From contig OZ020484.1 in assembly GCA_963971405.1 (NCBI GenBank), positions 34,928,770 through 34,992,769 of the forward strand: a stretch of DNA of 64,000 nucleotides. The letters run 5' to 3'. Shown in pieces: positions 53,327 to 64,000 of the stretch. The translations under genes and the position numbers were made by a program. This stretch comes from Psococerastis gibbosa (Eukaryota; Arthropoda; Insecta; Psocodea; Psocidae). The first letter of the stretch is position 1, and each line of letters opens with the position of its first letter. The notes under the pieces are model-generated. The model saw only the letters and a list, made by a program, of their open reading frames with translations. It had not been told where the DNA came from and did not search any database.

Positions 53327-56300
53327 TTATACAACAAGAACATACTTCTGCTGGGTATGAGATCCTTGGGAGACGTGCTGAGCGGTGGTCGTGAGTATTT
53401 TCAATGGTAGATTCCACACCATCGTCTCTATGGCCAGCGTGGTCGGGCCTTGCCACAACCGGTCTTCCCTTCCTGCTAATTCTACGTCTGGAGCAGTCAC
53501 TGGTGTCACAGTCGTCACAAACTCGAAATGCAGCCGCCACTGAAGTGACACTGCCAAAACAAAAATATCTACAGCATATACAGTGCTTTACAACTAAAGA
53601 TCAATCTAATGCCAGCAGCCACATTTCCTATCAAGCATCGTTATTAGTAAGGTAAATTCACAGCGAATGTGAAATAATACTTAAATTTAGTGAACTCGTC
53701 TTTAGTATTGGCGTATGCCGTACGAGTATCTAGGTCATAGGAGTAGTAAATTTTGGCATAGCCACTGTGAGGGTCCACAGGACACCTCGATTATGAGTAT
53801 GTAATGATGTGTGTGGTATGCTATCCTACAAGAGCCGAACGAGGCATGCATTTGGAAGAACACATTGTTTTTATATGCAAGAGCAGAAGGCGGCAAGGCA
53901 GAGCACGGAACCGATGGGAGGACAAGGTGGAAATTGACCTGCAGAAGATGTCAGTGACGGCTTGTGAGAGGAAGACTAAGGACTGCGATGTCTGGAGAGA
54001 AGCCAAAGCTCACCCTGAGCTGTAACGCCATAGAACAAGAGTTCCATGCTGGGTACCTTCGTGCGACATATGGATGTCACTGGATTTTAAACGAATAGCA
54101 ACTTATGTAGTTATGGTGATAACTAACTTATGATCATGATTATGAACATACTTACCTAAATCAGTGGAGAAAGCGGGAGTGATGTGGAGTGGAATAGGTA
54201 GAACTAAATGTGTTTGACTCCAGCTAAGGCACGTCTCGTGGTGCTTGTTGTACGACACAACCGTATGGCTTTGCTTCGCATTTGCCTTGAAATTTTCGGC
54301 TACTTGCTCCTCACTTTGGAGGGTGACGGAATACTGAAAAAAAAAAAAAAAATAAAACCATTAGCTACAAAACCCCAAAGAGTTGTCCGACATGTCATTC
54401 GCAATAGAGAGGAAATCAGCCTCGTGAATCTACGGAGATGACGTCTGTCTTTTTGGAATAGGCTATCCAAACTACAGAGTAAGCTGTCCTTTGGGGAGTA
54501 CTATTGGTAACACGAACAACAATTACCCGAAATATCAGTGCAGTGGGTTAGTTGGACTAATTGTTTTGAGGTCCTTAATAACGCACCGCGTTAACAAAAG
54601 TTGCCAAGTCTACGCCAATTGTTGAAATACAATTAAAATCCCTGTGTAAAGTTACGCTGGAAGTACCAACCTGTACACAATTAACAGTCGCATCAGAAAA
54701 GTCGAAGGTACCGACAATATCTTCCCCTAACTTGTAAGCCTGCTTGAATAGACAAAACCGCACTACTTTTCCTCTGCCATTAGTAATATTGTAGAAGTTT
54801 GGACTTCTTCTTGCTGTGACATTCTATAAACAAAATTGTGGGGATCAGTTAACTTAATAACAACATTTCAGTAAGATGGTTGTTCTTAAAAAGCTTTCTA
54901 AGCATACTTTGGACAAAATTAATTTAATTAATTAACTGAATTGCCCTGTAGGCCTGGATATGATTGAAGAATGAATCACCCCGCCGATAACATTTTATCT
55001 TAGTTTTCGTTTCGACTTCCTGTATTTTGCCTATTTCAACGCTAAAAATGAAATCTTAAAAATAAAATAGTTTGATGAACCTATTTTCTTATTTTACCTG
55101 TAGTATTTGAAGAGCGACATCTAAAGGGGTTTCTTTCTGTTGAGTCTCGAGGAATGGGTTGGACGGCGTCAAATCCTCGCTATCACCACATGCACTTGAA
55201 TCTGGCACACCTTCAATAATAAATGATAAATATATATGATAAAAAACATTAGACTACTATTGTAGTCTCTGAAGGGTGTGTAAACGCTGAAAGAATCTAC
55301 AATTTGGGAAAATGTCTTCTCAGTGTTTTCTCCATTTCAGTAAGGAAGAATGAGTAATAAGGTTTCCGCACAACTTTTCATTCAGCTAGGGGCAAAAAAT
55401 TAACTGTTTGCCGTTAACTTACTTAAAAGAGGATGTGCCATATTTTCAAAAGATTTATGCTAGAGATTTTCTCGGTTAAAAAAAAAAAAAAACACTGGGA
55501 ACAGCCGCAAGTTCCATACGTAAATCTAATAAAAAATCCGGTGGGATGAAAAATTGCATTTGGTCTCCACTTCAAAGCGAACCCTTCGATATGGTATGGA
55601 GGGATGGACTTTGACACAAGCTATGGAGAACAGAATCAGTGCTTTTGAGATGAGGGTATACATCACATATCCTGGAAAGATCGCGGCCCTAATGCTGAGG
55701 TCCTGAGGCGAATGATACAGAAGCCGAGTTGCTGCGGACGGTCAAGAAACAGAAACTAACATACTTCGGCTATGTGATAAACGAAAAGTATCGCCTTCTG
55801 CATGTTCCCGGCAGAAGGACATCCTGGTTGATAAACCTGAGGCAGTGGTTTTGGCAAGAGCACGACTTCTCTTTCAAAGCAGCAGATCCCAAGCTCCAAA
55901 TTACCATGATGATCGCCAATCTTCGATAGAAGAGGCATTTAAAGAAGAAGACAATGCGATTCGATGTCCACGCGGTAGTCGTTAGTTCTAATTTTTCATG
56001 TGGCAGTACAATTCAAAACGCGATTAGTAATTCAATATTTCCCCTTGACGCCTTTACTCAAACAATAAATAATTTAGGAGCATCCTCATTTTGCCCCCTT
56101 GTCAAAATTTTTCCACACTACGAAGGGAAAAATTCAATTATCGTCCTAAATTCAGCAGCCCGACTGATGTACTGCGCTTATTCCACCGACGTCAATAGTT
56201 AACTATTGACGTGGTAGCAGACATTAAAGACAGTGTAAAAATTGTCTGTTACCACGTCAATAGTAAACTATTGACGTCGGTGGAAGAAGCGCCTACAGAG

Positions 56301-59300
56301 TACTTGATAGCGAGCAAACTTACCAGAAAGAACTAACACCCGGAATGGTACTCGTAAAAGTTTAATAGGTGAGTTGACTCTCTGAGTCCCGATGGTGATT
56401 TTATAAGAATATTTCACTGCTCGTCCCCTGTAAGACGGAGGGGCTTCACTGGGAAGAGTTTCCTTGTATATATCTGTAAACAAAAGGACATTCGGTGAAT
56501 GGTTATGGCCTACTCATTTCCGTACTTTGTTAAGTCAATGTTGCAATGTGAATGGTCTCAGCGTGTCCATTGTCACTTGTAGGCGGTGGGGGTTGATACC
56601 AAGATACCAAGGACGTGAACCAGTTTACAGTTGGCAGGGCCACTACAAGTTGGCCTGTGTCCATAAAAGGTCCCTCAAATTACAGCCAAGCACCTCACCG
56701 AATACCACTGCTATAAAAAGCGGCCGGCCCTAGAAGGGTGAAACCTTATAAATAAATAAATATAGACTTTTTTTGTTCTATTACTAAGCCAACCTGGCGG
56801 AGTTAGGGCTATAAGCCCCCTCTTACACTCAACTAGGAAAGCCCGGGACCGCCTGCTTTACATGCCCTCCGAAGCATGGCCAGAAAATATAGCACACCAC
56901 TCGATAAACTGCAGCGCGCTGCCGGCATAGAAGCACCCCACATACGCCGATCATCAGCTGAATATATTGAACGCTTCAAACAGACTTTTGACCCCAGACA
57001 CGTCATGCACGGGCATGATGAGCCACCACCGCCAAGACTAAAGTCCAGGAAGGGGTTCCTACATTCAACATCCATCGATCCCCCACCTTGGTTCCCAGTC
57101 AGACCACCAACGACGTCGGGAATCCAGCTGGCCTGGAATACGTGGTCAACCCTCAACCAACTGCGGACTGGCGTCGCCCCCACTAGAAAGAACCGAGCTA
57201 GATGGGGCCAACTAGACTCGGACGACACCAAGTGCGAATGTGGTGCGACTCAAGATGACAACCATCTGCTTCAATGCACCCTCTGCCCTACTACTTGCAC
57301 CATAGATGACCTTTGGGAGTGCACAGAAAATGCCGTCAAGGTGGCAGAACACTGGGCCCATAAACTTCAATGAGTCTCAACCTCGGACACGAAAAAGTAA
57401 GTAAGTATAGCAAGTGTGGGACTTACTTACTTACCTTGTGGTAAATGTACTATTTCCCTTTACGTTTCGTTCGTGTAAAAGAGTACAAACCCAAATTCTT
57501 TTGAAAATTTCCGAACACTAAGTACTAAGTAGCAATGGTAATGATCTACCGGTAAGAACATTACTATTATTTACAATCCTTAGCAGAAGTGGTATTAATC
57601 CTTAATGATAATTAATTTTGTTTTATAGTATTCACATAAATTTTAATTGAAATAACACGAATTTCTATATTACATCATCGTGTGGTGATACACATATACT
57701 GAAATAAACCTAGGTAAATCTAAAGTAACCTCGGTAGATACTTACAAGTTTTAGATTCTCCCTTGGCTAGACGAAGGTCACAGAGGAGTATTTTTGGTTT
57801 TGTGTGAAGAACTACATGGCCCCCATCTCCTTTGCAAGGCGCAAAAGATGTATCTGCGGAATAACAGTAACATAAAATTAATTAATTACGGACTAAAATA
57901 GACCGAAGTTCGGTGCACGGTGTTAAGAATTTAAATTGACATAGTCGCTTATGTTTCAGTCGAACTAATTACTGGTTGTTACAAGGAAGCCGGGAAAGAA
58001 ATGAGGGAGACTAAAGAAGCAAGGGCCATAACGGAGAAAAGATTTTCGACTTGACGTAAACTCAATGCCTCTGTCACCTACATCGACTTCGATGGCCAGA
58101 TGGTAACGTGCATGCACTTGTGCGAGACTTTACACGCCATGCGATCGGAGACGTGTCGTAACTCAACACTACAGAGACGACTGAAGAGGTCAATCGGATA
58201 CATTCATTAAATTGTGTGTATGCGATTGCGATTAATCTTTAAAAAAAAGCTTCTATCAGCACTGGTGAACCCAGCAACAATGACAAGAATGTGATAATAA
58301 GATTCTTATACTGTAGGCCTATATATTCTTTGTTTCCGGCGTCACCCAGATTTTTATTTTATTTTTTTATTTGGTTTTGGTTACATTAATAACGACTATA
58401 GTATAAAATTATGTGAATTAAAAAAAGGTAGGAGCCGTTTTTTGGAATTTTTGGAGGGTGAAACCCCCAAAATTAAGCTAGCCCAAAATAAAATAAAAAT
58501 AGTCATGAGATAATGATTTTTGTTTAACCTACATGCCGAATTTCATCATAATTTACGGAGTAGTTTGTCCACAAATCGACGAACAGACAAACAGAGAGAC
58601 AGACCGACATTTCGTTTAACCCATGTTTTTTTGTTTTGTTCCTGGGACCTAAAAGTGTGTAAATCTGATGAAATCACAAAATTGAAAATATTGACCGTCA
58701 CAAAGCTTTCATTATACTACGTATAAATAGGAAAGCAGAAATTAAGCCAATGTATGTGCCCTTTTATTCCCTTCACCCATGCCAAAGCATATGCCATCAA
58801 TGCAGCCACCACCAGGTTAAAAGGCCAAACTAATATTTTTCATAAGATGATATTGTTTTTGTTTATTTTTTATTAAAAAATACCTCAATGGCCTACGTAT
58901 TTTATGAACTGCACAGGGTACCTTATTTAAATGTAATCAAAGGAATCTTGGCAACCAACCAAAATTCATCGACTTTTGTTTGAAAAGCTCAATTCTTATA
59001 AGACATTATAAGTTCATTAATCAAGAGAGCAAGCTACCCACAGAATCTATCGTAAGTAGCAATTATTTACGCTATGAACAATTGAACAATGCGAGTAGGT
59101 GCACGAGGTATAAATACTCTTCAAGCGCTATAAGGAACATGGTGCCCCAAGCTAAGTAAGATTTTACTTTGAATATACAGAACCTAACAGCGATCAAAAG
59201 GTTGAGCAGGGAAGGGATTCTAGCATAACCCTCCCATGTTACCGCAAACTCTTACCCTCGTCCAGATTTAAATCGTTAAAGGGCGTTTCAGTTGACTTCT

Positions 59301-60196
59301 GCAACTTCTCTGTCAATCAAAGGAAAAAATAACTATTACAAATTAATTCTTTAAGTTATTGGTAAACTATATTGAGTTGAACCTGACTGTGAAGCAAAAA
59401 CATTTTTATATAAAAATCAAATTGATAATTGAATGCTTAAATAATTGAAACGTTGTGCGCAGTGGACTTACTCTCCAAACGTATCACGGTAAGTTGATTC
59501 AGGCATACTGGGCAAGTGTTAAGAGAACAACTGTCAATAGAGCTTACGTATTGCTAGGGTTTTATTAGATTTGCAACTGAAGAGCATTTTGATATATAGC
59601 TTTTCCGAATTCCACGAATGTCCAAAATTACACTTAAGATGTTTGAACTATGACGTATGGTTCAACTTAGTGTAGTTTACCAATGTCACATTGACGTAAG
59701 TTATCGTGCACTGTAATATGTTACTAACCCGGTGACGAGGCAATTGATTCGGCATTTCGTGGCTTAGTGTCTTGAAGCAAAACTTTGTTGCTGGTTGTGC
59801 ATTGGCAATGAATTTGTGCTGAAGCCCATGCCAATGTCTCTAATACATCGCTGAAACATTAATATTTCATTTTAAAAGATCCTCAGCTGGCTATTTATAC
59901 TGGAGGCCGGAGCTCATCAAGGTAGAAGAATCTCATCCGATAAAGTAAGTAGCCTACCCTCTTATTGTATAGAGAAAAAAATGTGTGCCAACATTAGGTG
60001 TAGGCCTACATAAATAAATAGGAAAGCTAAAATTGAAAGAATTTGAGACGTCAACACAATGTGGGCCAACTCACTTGGAACTGTGAGACTTCTTATGAGA
60101 TGGATCTTCTGGATTGGAAAATGTTATAGCGCACTCCAAAATATCACCGGCAAGATAAGCTGATCCTTTTAATAATCTCGCAGTTATTTCTATCAT
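53327..60196 (-). CDS. RGP1: RAB6A-GEF complex partner protein 2 (RGP1 homolog)
   Basis: RGP1 pairs with RIC1 to activate RAB6 at the Golgi in endosome-to-Golgi transport. Minus-strand exons: 60196-60075, 59850-59729, 59309-59256, 57853-57746, 56473-56324, 55210-55098, 54823-54671, 54333-54156, 53550-53327, giving 407 aa (human 391). Conserved segments in order: [142 protein letters not shown] and VWNLPLKI. These make up the arrestin-like RGP1 domain. All nine junctions keep frame with GT donors and AG acceptors. It converges on RPA1. Introns hold LINE fragments and MITE S3. Confidence 0.95.
53815..54050 (+). pseudogene. LINE ORF2 C-terminal remnant (in RGP1 intron 8)
   Basis: One frame reads [20 protein letters not shown], then [18 protein letters not shown]. 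The GR.R.RW.D.+..DL.......A.D...WR pattern is the C-terminal end of many LINE proteins. Only this end remains. Confidence 0.6.
55680..55960 (+). pseudogene. LINE reverse-transcriptase C-terminal remnant, family LA, copy 2
   Basis: The frame gives [50 protein letters not shown] and MMIANLR-stop. This is the C-terminal end of a non-LTR ORF2. It lies in RGP1 intron 5. Copy 1 (27335-27590) ends with the same motif. Confidence 0.7.
56173..56293. mobile_element. Short foldback MITE, copy S3 (TSD TAC)
   Basis: A 121-bp hairpin with GCGCTTATTCCACCGACGTC and its complement, and TAC at 56170-56172 and 56294-56296. It ends 30 bp from the end of RGP1 exon 5 (56324), within intron 5. Confidence 0.7.
56757..56889 (-). 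repeat. 3' half of the tRNA-derived SINE, reverse orientation
   Basis: It is the complement of the body of 48404-48620, from GGCCAGAAAAT back to TTACTAAGCCAACCTGGCGG. It directly abuts a LINE coding fragment at 56890, so the two may have moved together. Confidence 0.55.
56890..57373 (+). pseudogene. Non-LTR retrotransposon C-terminal coding fragment
   Basis: The frame reads [51 protein letters not shown], then [24 protein letters not shown] followed by a C.CG...H...C zinc knuckle is the C-terminal signature of R1/jockey-like ORF2 proteins. The frame is open for about 160 residues, so the insertion is fairly young. RT motifs are absent. Confidence 0.75.
58088..58250 (+). repeat. Dispersed repeat family E, copy E3
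   Basis: GATGGCCAGATGGTAACGTG, GCGATCGGAGACGTGTCG and CATTCATTAAATTG match E1 and E2. The start resembles a tRNA A box and the end has an A run, compatible with a SINE. Confidence 0.45.
58425..58737 (-). mobile_element. Family B element, copy B4, partial
   Basis: It covers only the end of the element next to ATAAATAGGAAAGC (58723-58736), including the CAGA-type array and the TCATAATTTACGGAGTAG block. It is more diverged than B1 and B2. Confidence 0.55.
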
Positions 60197-60554
60197 TGTT
60201 TTTTATATTATTAACAGACCAGTAACTTTGTAATTTATTTGGAAGCCATATTGAATAAATTTGTAAACAAAGATGGCGCTGCTCTGAATGATTTTATTGG
60301 CGGGTATTGTTTTTTTCTTTGTATAATTTTTAAAGTTTTTGATAGTTCTTAGAAAGTTTTAAATGCGATTCAACATTTCCTGGGAGGGACGGTGTATAAT
60401 TTGCCCCCCATTTTTATAAGCATTTAGAAAAGGGGGGAAGACGTTCTCATGGACGTACGCTGCTTTAAATATGGGGCATGAGTGGTATGACTCGCAGGGT
60501 CCCCTGTGCAGGCACCTAGCTGTGGGTTTGGGAGGCTTAATTTAGTGGGGACAG

Positions 60555-61395
60555 GGGGATTTTTTTTATAGTTGAAAAATAGACCTGAAATAGTGGGGTC
60601 TTAAGCAGTTCGCCAATACATCTTTTTGAGATTTTTAAGACGAAAAGTGGGGTCTCCCCCAGGGGAAAGGTTTCGAATATATATATATGTAGGCCATATA
60701 TAGCATAAGGCGGGGATTCCATCAACGTCAATAGTGATATTAAATGTAGTTTTGACGTGGTAGCAGACATTTTTAGTATGTCTTTAATGTCTGCTACCAC
60801 GTCAAAACTACATTTACTATCACTATTGACGTTGGTGGAATCGTCGCTCAGCCTCTCTTAAGACATTGCTGCTCATAAACAGTTTTATTTATTTATTTTC
60901 ATTTAGACCTTTTCATAAGACCTTTCATAAGACCTCTCACATGTGGCAACGATATTCAGTATAACCGTCAAAAAGTTTATAAACCAGCGTTATTAGTTAT
61001 TACAGGTAGACTACTGCATATATAATATTGCGGATCGCCCCTGCCCCCTCATGACGCGACTGATATTCACATGTACTGATACACAGTGGGGGAAACCAAT
61101 GGCTCAAAAAATGACGGAGAGCAAGTGTATTTTCCTAACAAGCCTCTCCCCCATCCCATATACTATTGTGCGTATGGGGCTCTGTCACATTTTGATAGCA
61201 AATAAATTTAAATTTTAAAGGCGACTGAAGTCATAAAACTGAGAAAAAATAAGCCTGAATGAAGGGGAGTTTACGCATTTTGAGCACAGGTGAGCTTAGA
61301 TCTGAGGGAGGAAGAATCATTTAAAATAATTGCCTCCCCCACAGGAGTGTATTAAAAGTAAGCCTGAAATAGTGGGATTTTGTATTTTGGTATAA
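60555..61395. repeat. Degenerate repeats related to 21778-22045, interrupted by S4
   Basis: Recurrent GAAAAATA.GCCTGAAATAGTGGG, CATTTTGATAGCAAATAAAT and AAATTTTAAAGGCGA blocks match the units at 21778-22045. MITE S4 sits among them. Confidence 0.45.
60719..60847. mobile_element. Short foldback MITE, copy S4
   Basis: A hairpin of 129 bp, nearly identical to S2 through ATTGACGTTGGTGGAAT and GACGTGGTAGCAGACAT. Its flanks are TAA and TCA. Confidence 0.7.
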
Positions 61396-61659
61396 GTTTT
61401 TTTTTTTTTTATTATTTAAGGCGCGGGACTCTTTCGAGTATTTGCGCCGGTCGGTGTGTATACAGTATCTAATGCTTATTGCCAAATCCACCCCTCGTTC
61501 AATATCTAATTACGCCTAGATAGCCTATGGGCTACATTTTGCTTGACTATATTATGAATTACAGCTTGAAATAGTTTATAAATCTATTACCGTAGCAATT
61601 ATAAAATGTTGCTGAAAATGTTTATTATATTTTTTAATTATTTTTATTTATTTATTATT

Positions 61660-62503
61660 GCTTTCCAATTTATACGTAGTACAAGGAAAGCTTTGTGACG
61701 GTCGAAATTTTCGATTCCGAGATTTCAACGGATTTATACGTTTTAAGGTCCCAGGAACCCAAAAAAGTGTTGTTTACGAAATGTCTGTCTGTCTGTCTGT
61801 CCGTCGTTCTGTCTGTCTGTGCGTCGATTTCCGATTTTCGAAACTACTCGGTTGATTTTGATGAAATTCGGCATGTAGGTTCACAAAAATCATACCTCGG
61901 ATCAATTTTTTTTATTTGGGGCTAACTCAATTTGGGGGGGGGGGGGGGTTTATTCTCAAAAAACTCAAAAAAAAAGTATAAAAAAATTATTTCCCAAAAA
62001 CTGCTCCAACGATTTCTTTTAAATTCACATATATTGTAGTTGTTATTAATGTTGATAAAATGCGGGGGGTCGCTTGCCCCTTGATAGTTTGCTTCTGGGG
62101 GTTAAAAAATAAAAATAACTAAATTTTAATGAAAAAATGACTAAAAAATAATTATTCTGTGAAAATTTTCTATCGATGATTTCTACCATCAGGCATGTTT
62201 TAGGTGTTAAGTTGAGTAACGAAATCGGACAGGTTGCTTTCCCAGAGAAGTATTTGGTGTTGTAGAAAAAAAGTGTTAATTTGAAAAAAATTATAGAAAA
62301 TTCACGATCACGACCCTGCCAGTATTGCTGTGTGTTAATGTGTTGGTCTGACCTATCTAGAATTTACCTCACCTCCTTTGACGTCAGGTGGAGAACCCCC
62401 CCCCCCCCCCCCCACCCGAGATATCGGAAATTTAACCATGGAAAATTCTTTACCAGGAAATTACTCATTTTCTCTATCGACTAATTTTCATAAATTGGAA
62501 AGC
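61660..62503 (+). mobile_element. Family B element, copy B5
   Basis: It runs from GCTTTCCAATTTATACGTAG to ATAAATTGGAAAGC (62490-62503), with a TGTC array at about 61782-61820 and G/C runs at about 61935 and 62397. It is full length. Confidence 0.7.
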
Positions 62504-63047
62504 ATGTTTGGACCGGTTCTTTCAAGTAGGGATGTCTGATATGCCAGAAGAGGAGAGGGCGGGGGGGGGGGGGGGGGACGCAGTGATCCTGCTCACCCCA
62601 CCCATTCACTAGAATGCCGGGAGGCCTATTTATTATTAGGTAGGTATACTTTTATTAATGAAACACAATTTTTAGAAATTTCAATAGCTTTTACATCTTT
62701 ACATTTTAAACCAACTTTGGATGCTGCCATTACGCAATAGTTTTTAATGCGAGTCCAAGGTCAGTCTAAATGAAAAATCGTGGTTCTTCGTTCTAAACCA
62801 GTCCTTGGTGTATTATTAAAGCGAGGAAATCGTGTCCATGAAATAAAAGTCAATAATGATGTTGCTTGTTTTCTATTGTTCTTCTTTATTTCCTGCAGCT
62901 TTATAGATATGCAACAGTGCTTATTCTCATTCACCAAATCGTCAGTGGCTTAAAACGAGATTGGGGGGGGGGGGGGTGTCAAATAAATACAACCAACAAT
63001 AGTATGTAGGCTACGAGTATAAGTATACGATTGACAGCAAGGTCTTA

Positions 63048-63427
63048 GGCGCCCATGCCATCGACCGGCAAGGGCTATTTACAAAAACAGTGACGTGGTA
63101 GCAGACATTCAAGACTTAGGCGGAGTTTCCACCGACCTTGCATTGCAGAATTGACGTAAATGTTTATTTTCCTCTATGCCATAGTTAAAATTGATCAATG
63201 ATTATACAGTAAAATCACAAACAAACAAACTAAAATTAAAAAATGGCGTCATGGGATATGTTAAGTACAAACATTTTAATAGATTTCTATAAAAAGAAAA
63301 ATTATAATTTCCGTCAATGTCATTTGCATTCTGCAATGCGAGGTCGGTGGAAACGCCACCTATTGAATGTCTGCTACCACGTCACCGTTTTTGTAAATAG
63401 CCCTAGCCGGTCGGTGGAATGGGCGCC
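63048..63427. mobile_element. Long foldback MITE, copy L5 (TSD TTA)
   Basis: A 380-bp foldback matching L1 and L3, with identical TTA duplications at 63045-63047 and 63428-63430. Confidence 0.75.
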
Positions 63428-64000
63428 TTATGCAAAAAACTATACACTGGTATAATAATTATGGGCCTACAATAATTATATTAATATATTGTATTATTAA
63501 ATAATATTATTATATTATATTACCATAATTATATTATGTTATTAGTTTGTTAGGCTACCTGCATATCCTACATCATTTTCCACTGAGCCGAGCACAATAA
63601 TAATTTCTTTCCTTTGTTTTAGTATAAGTTTAGTACCTACCTAAAGGCATTATATATTTAAAATAGCCGTATTTTTGATGCATTGGAGATTTATTGACAT
63701 GGATTCATCTGCAAATAAGGTATAGCGACAATTAGTGATAAATTACGTCAGATTTTCATTACAAATGATGATTATTATTATTTAAGAATGAACACAACAG
63801 TCTTCAATAGTAATACCGTACAATAATTATTAACGATGAAATATGCGGTTGTGTTGCGTGTTGAAAACTTAATGCTACAATAACCAAGTACATATTATTG
63901 TAAGTATTTCCATGGTCTAGCCCATTTCACATTGAATTCACATGCAATACTAGGTAGGCCTACTACTCTACTATATTCTGAGCTACGATCCCACGGCCCT

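Larger units (their letters stand above)
60197..64000. other. Gene-free region upstream of RGP1
   Basis: No exon or intact gene was recognised. It contains the degenerate repeats (60555-61395), S4, B5 and L5 listed separately. The remainder (60197-60554, 62504-63047, 63428-64000) is AT-rich with G runs near 62562 and 62965. The RGP1 promoter must lie just above 60196, but no motif was identified. Confidence 0.6.

Overview
This 64 kb window is nuclear DNA from a bilaterian invertebrate, most likely an arthropod (crustacean-like in its repeat load, though the sequence does not settle the taxon). It is AT-rich. Genes are split by GT-AG introns that contain many transposon remnants. I spliced five protein-coding genes by hand: each exon chain keeps its reading frame across every junction and matches a known eukaryotic protein family along its length.

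Gene order is: a kinesin-3 family motor of the STARD9/KIF16B type (minus, CDS 33943-5311, 11 exons, about 1914 aa); SDHD, the small membrane anchor of mitochondrial complex II (plus, 34216-36417, 3 exons, 186 aa); PTPMT1, the mitochondrial phosphatidylglycerophosphate phosphatase (minus, 42166-38670, 3 exons, 178 aa); RPA1, the large subunit of replication protein A (plus, 42672-52865, 13 exons, 602 aa); and RGP1, a partner in the RAB6 GEF complex (minus, 60196-53327, 9 exons, 407 aa). The genes sit in alternating divergent and convergent pairs. Kinesin/SDHD and PTPMT1/RPA1 are head-to-head with 272 and 505 bp between start codons, so shared promoters are likely. RPA1 and RGP1 converge and their poly(A) signals overlap. 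The genes have unrelated housekeeping roles and are not an operon.

Nearly everything else is repeats: two related foldback families with 3-bp target duplications, a third foldback family, hAT-like MITEs with 8-bp duplications, a TTAA-flanked foldback, a five-copy family with 14-bp terminal repeats and internal microsatellites, elements with tRNA-like arms, SINEs, a deleted mariner and several LINE C-terminal fragments. No gene was found in 1-5310 or 60197-64000.

Two observations stand out. Kinesin intron 6 (15769-16113) holds three copies of an 89-nt piece of the kinesin's own tail coding sequence, in antisense orientation to the gene. Kinesin intron 4 (25549-25743) holds a short reading frame that resembles a bacterial type I secretion ABC transporter (PrtD type), a possible endosymbiont-derived fragment.
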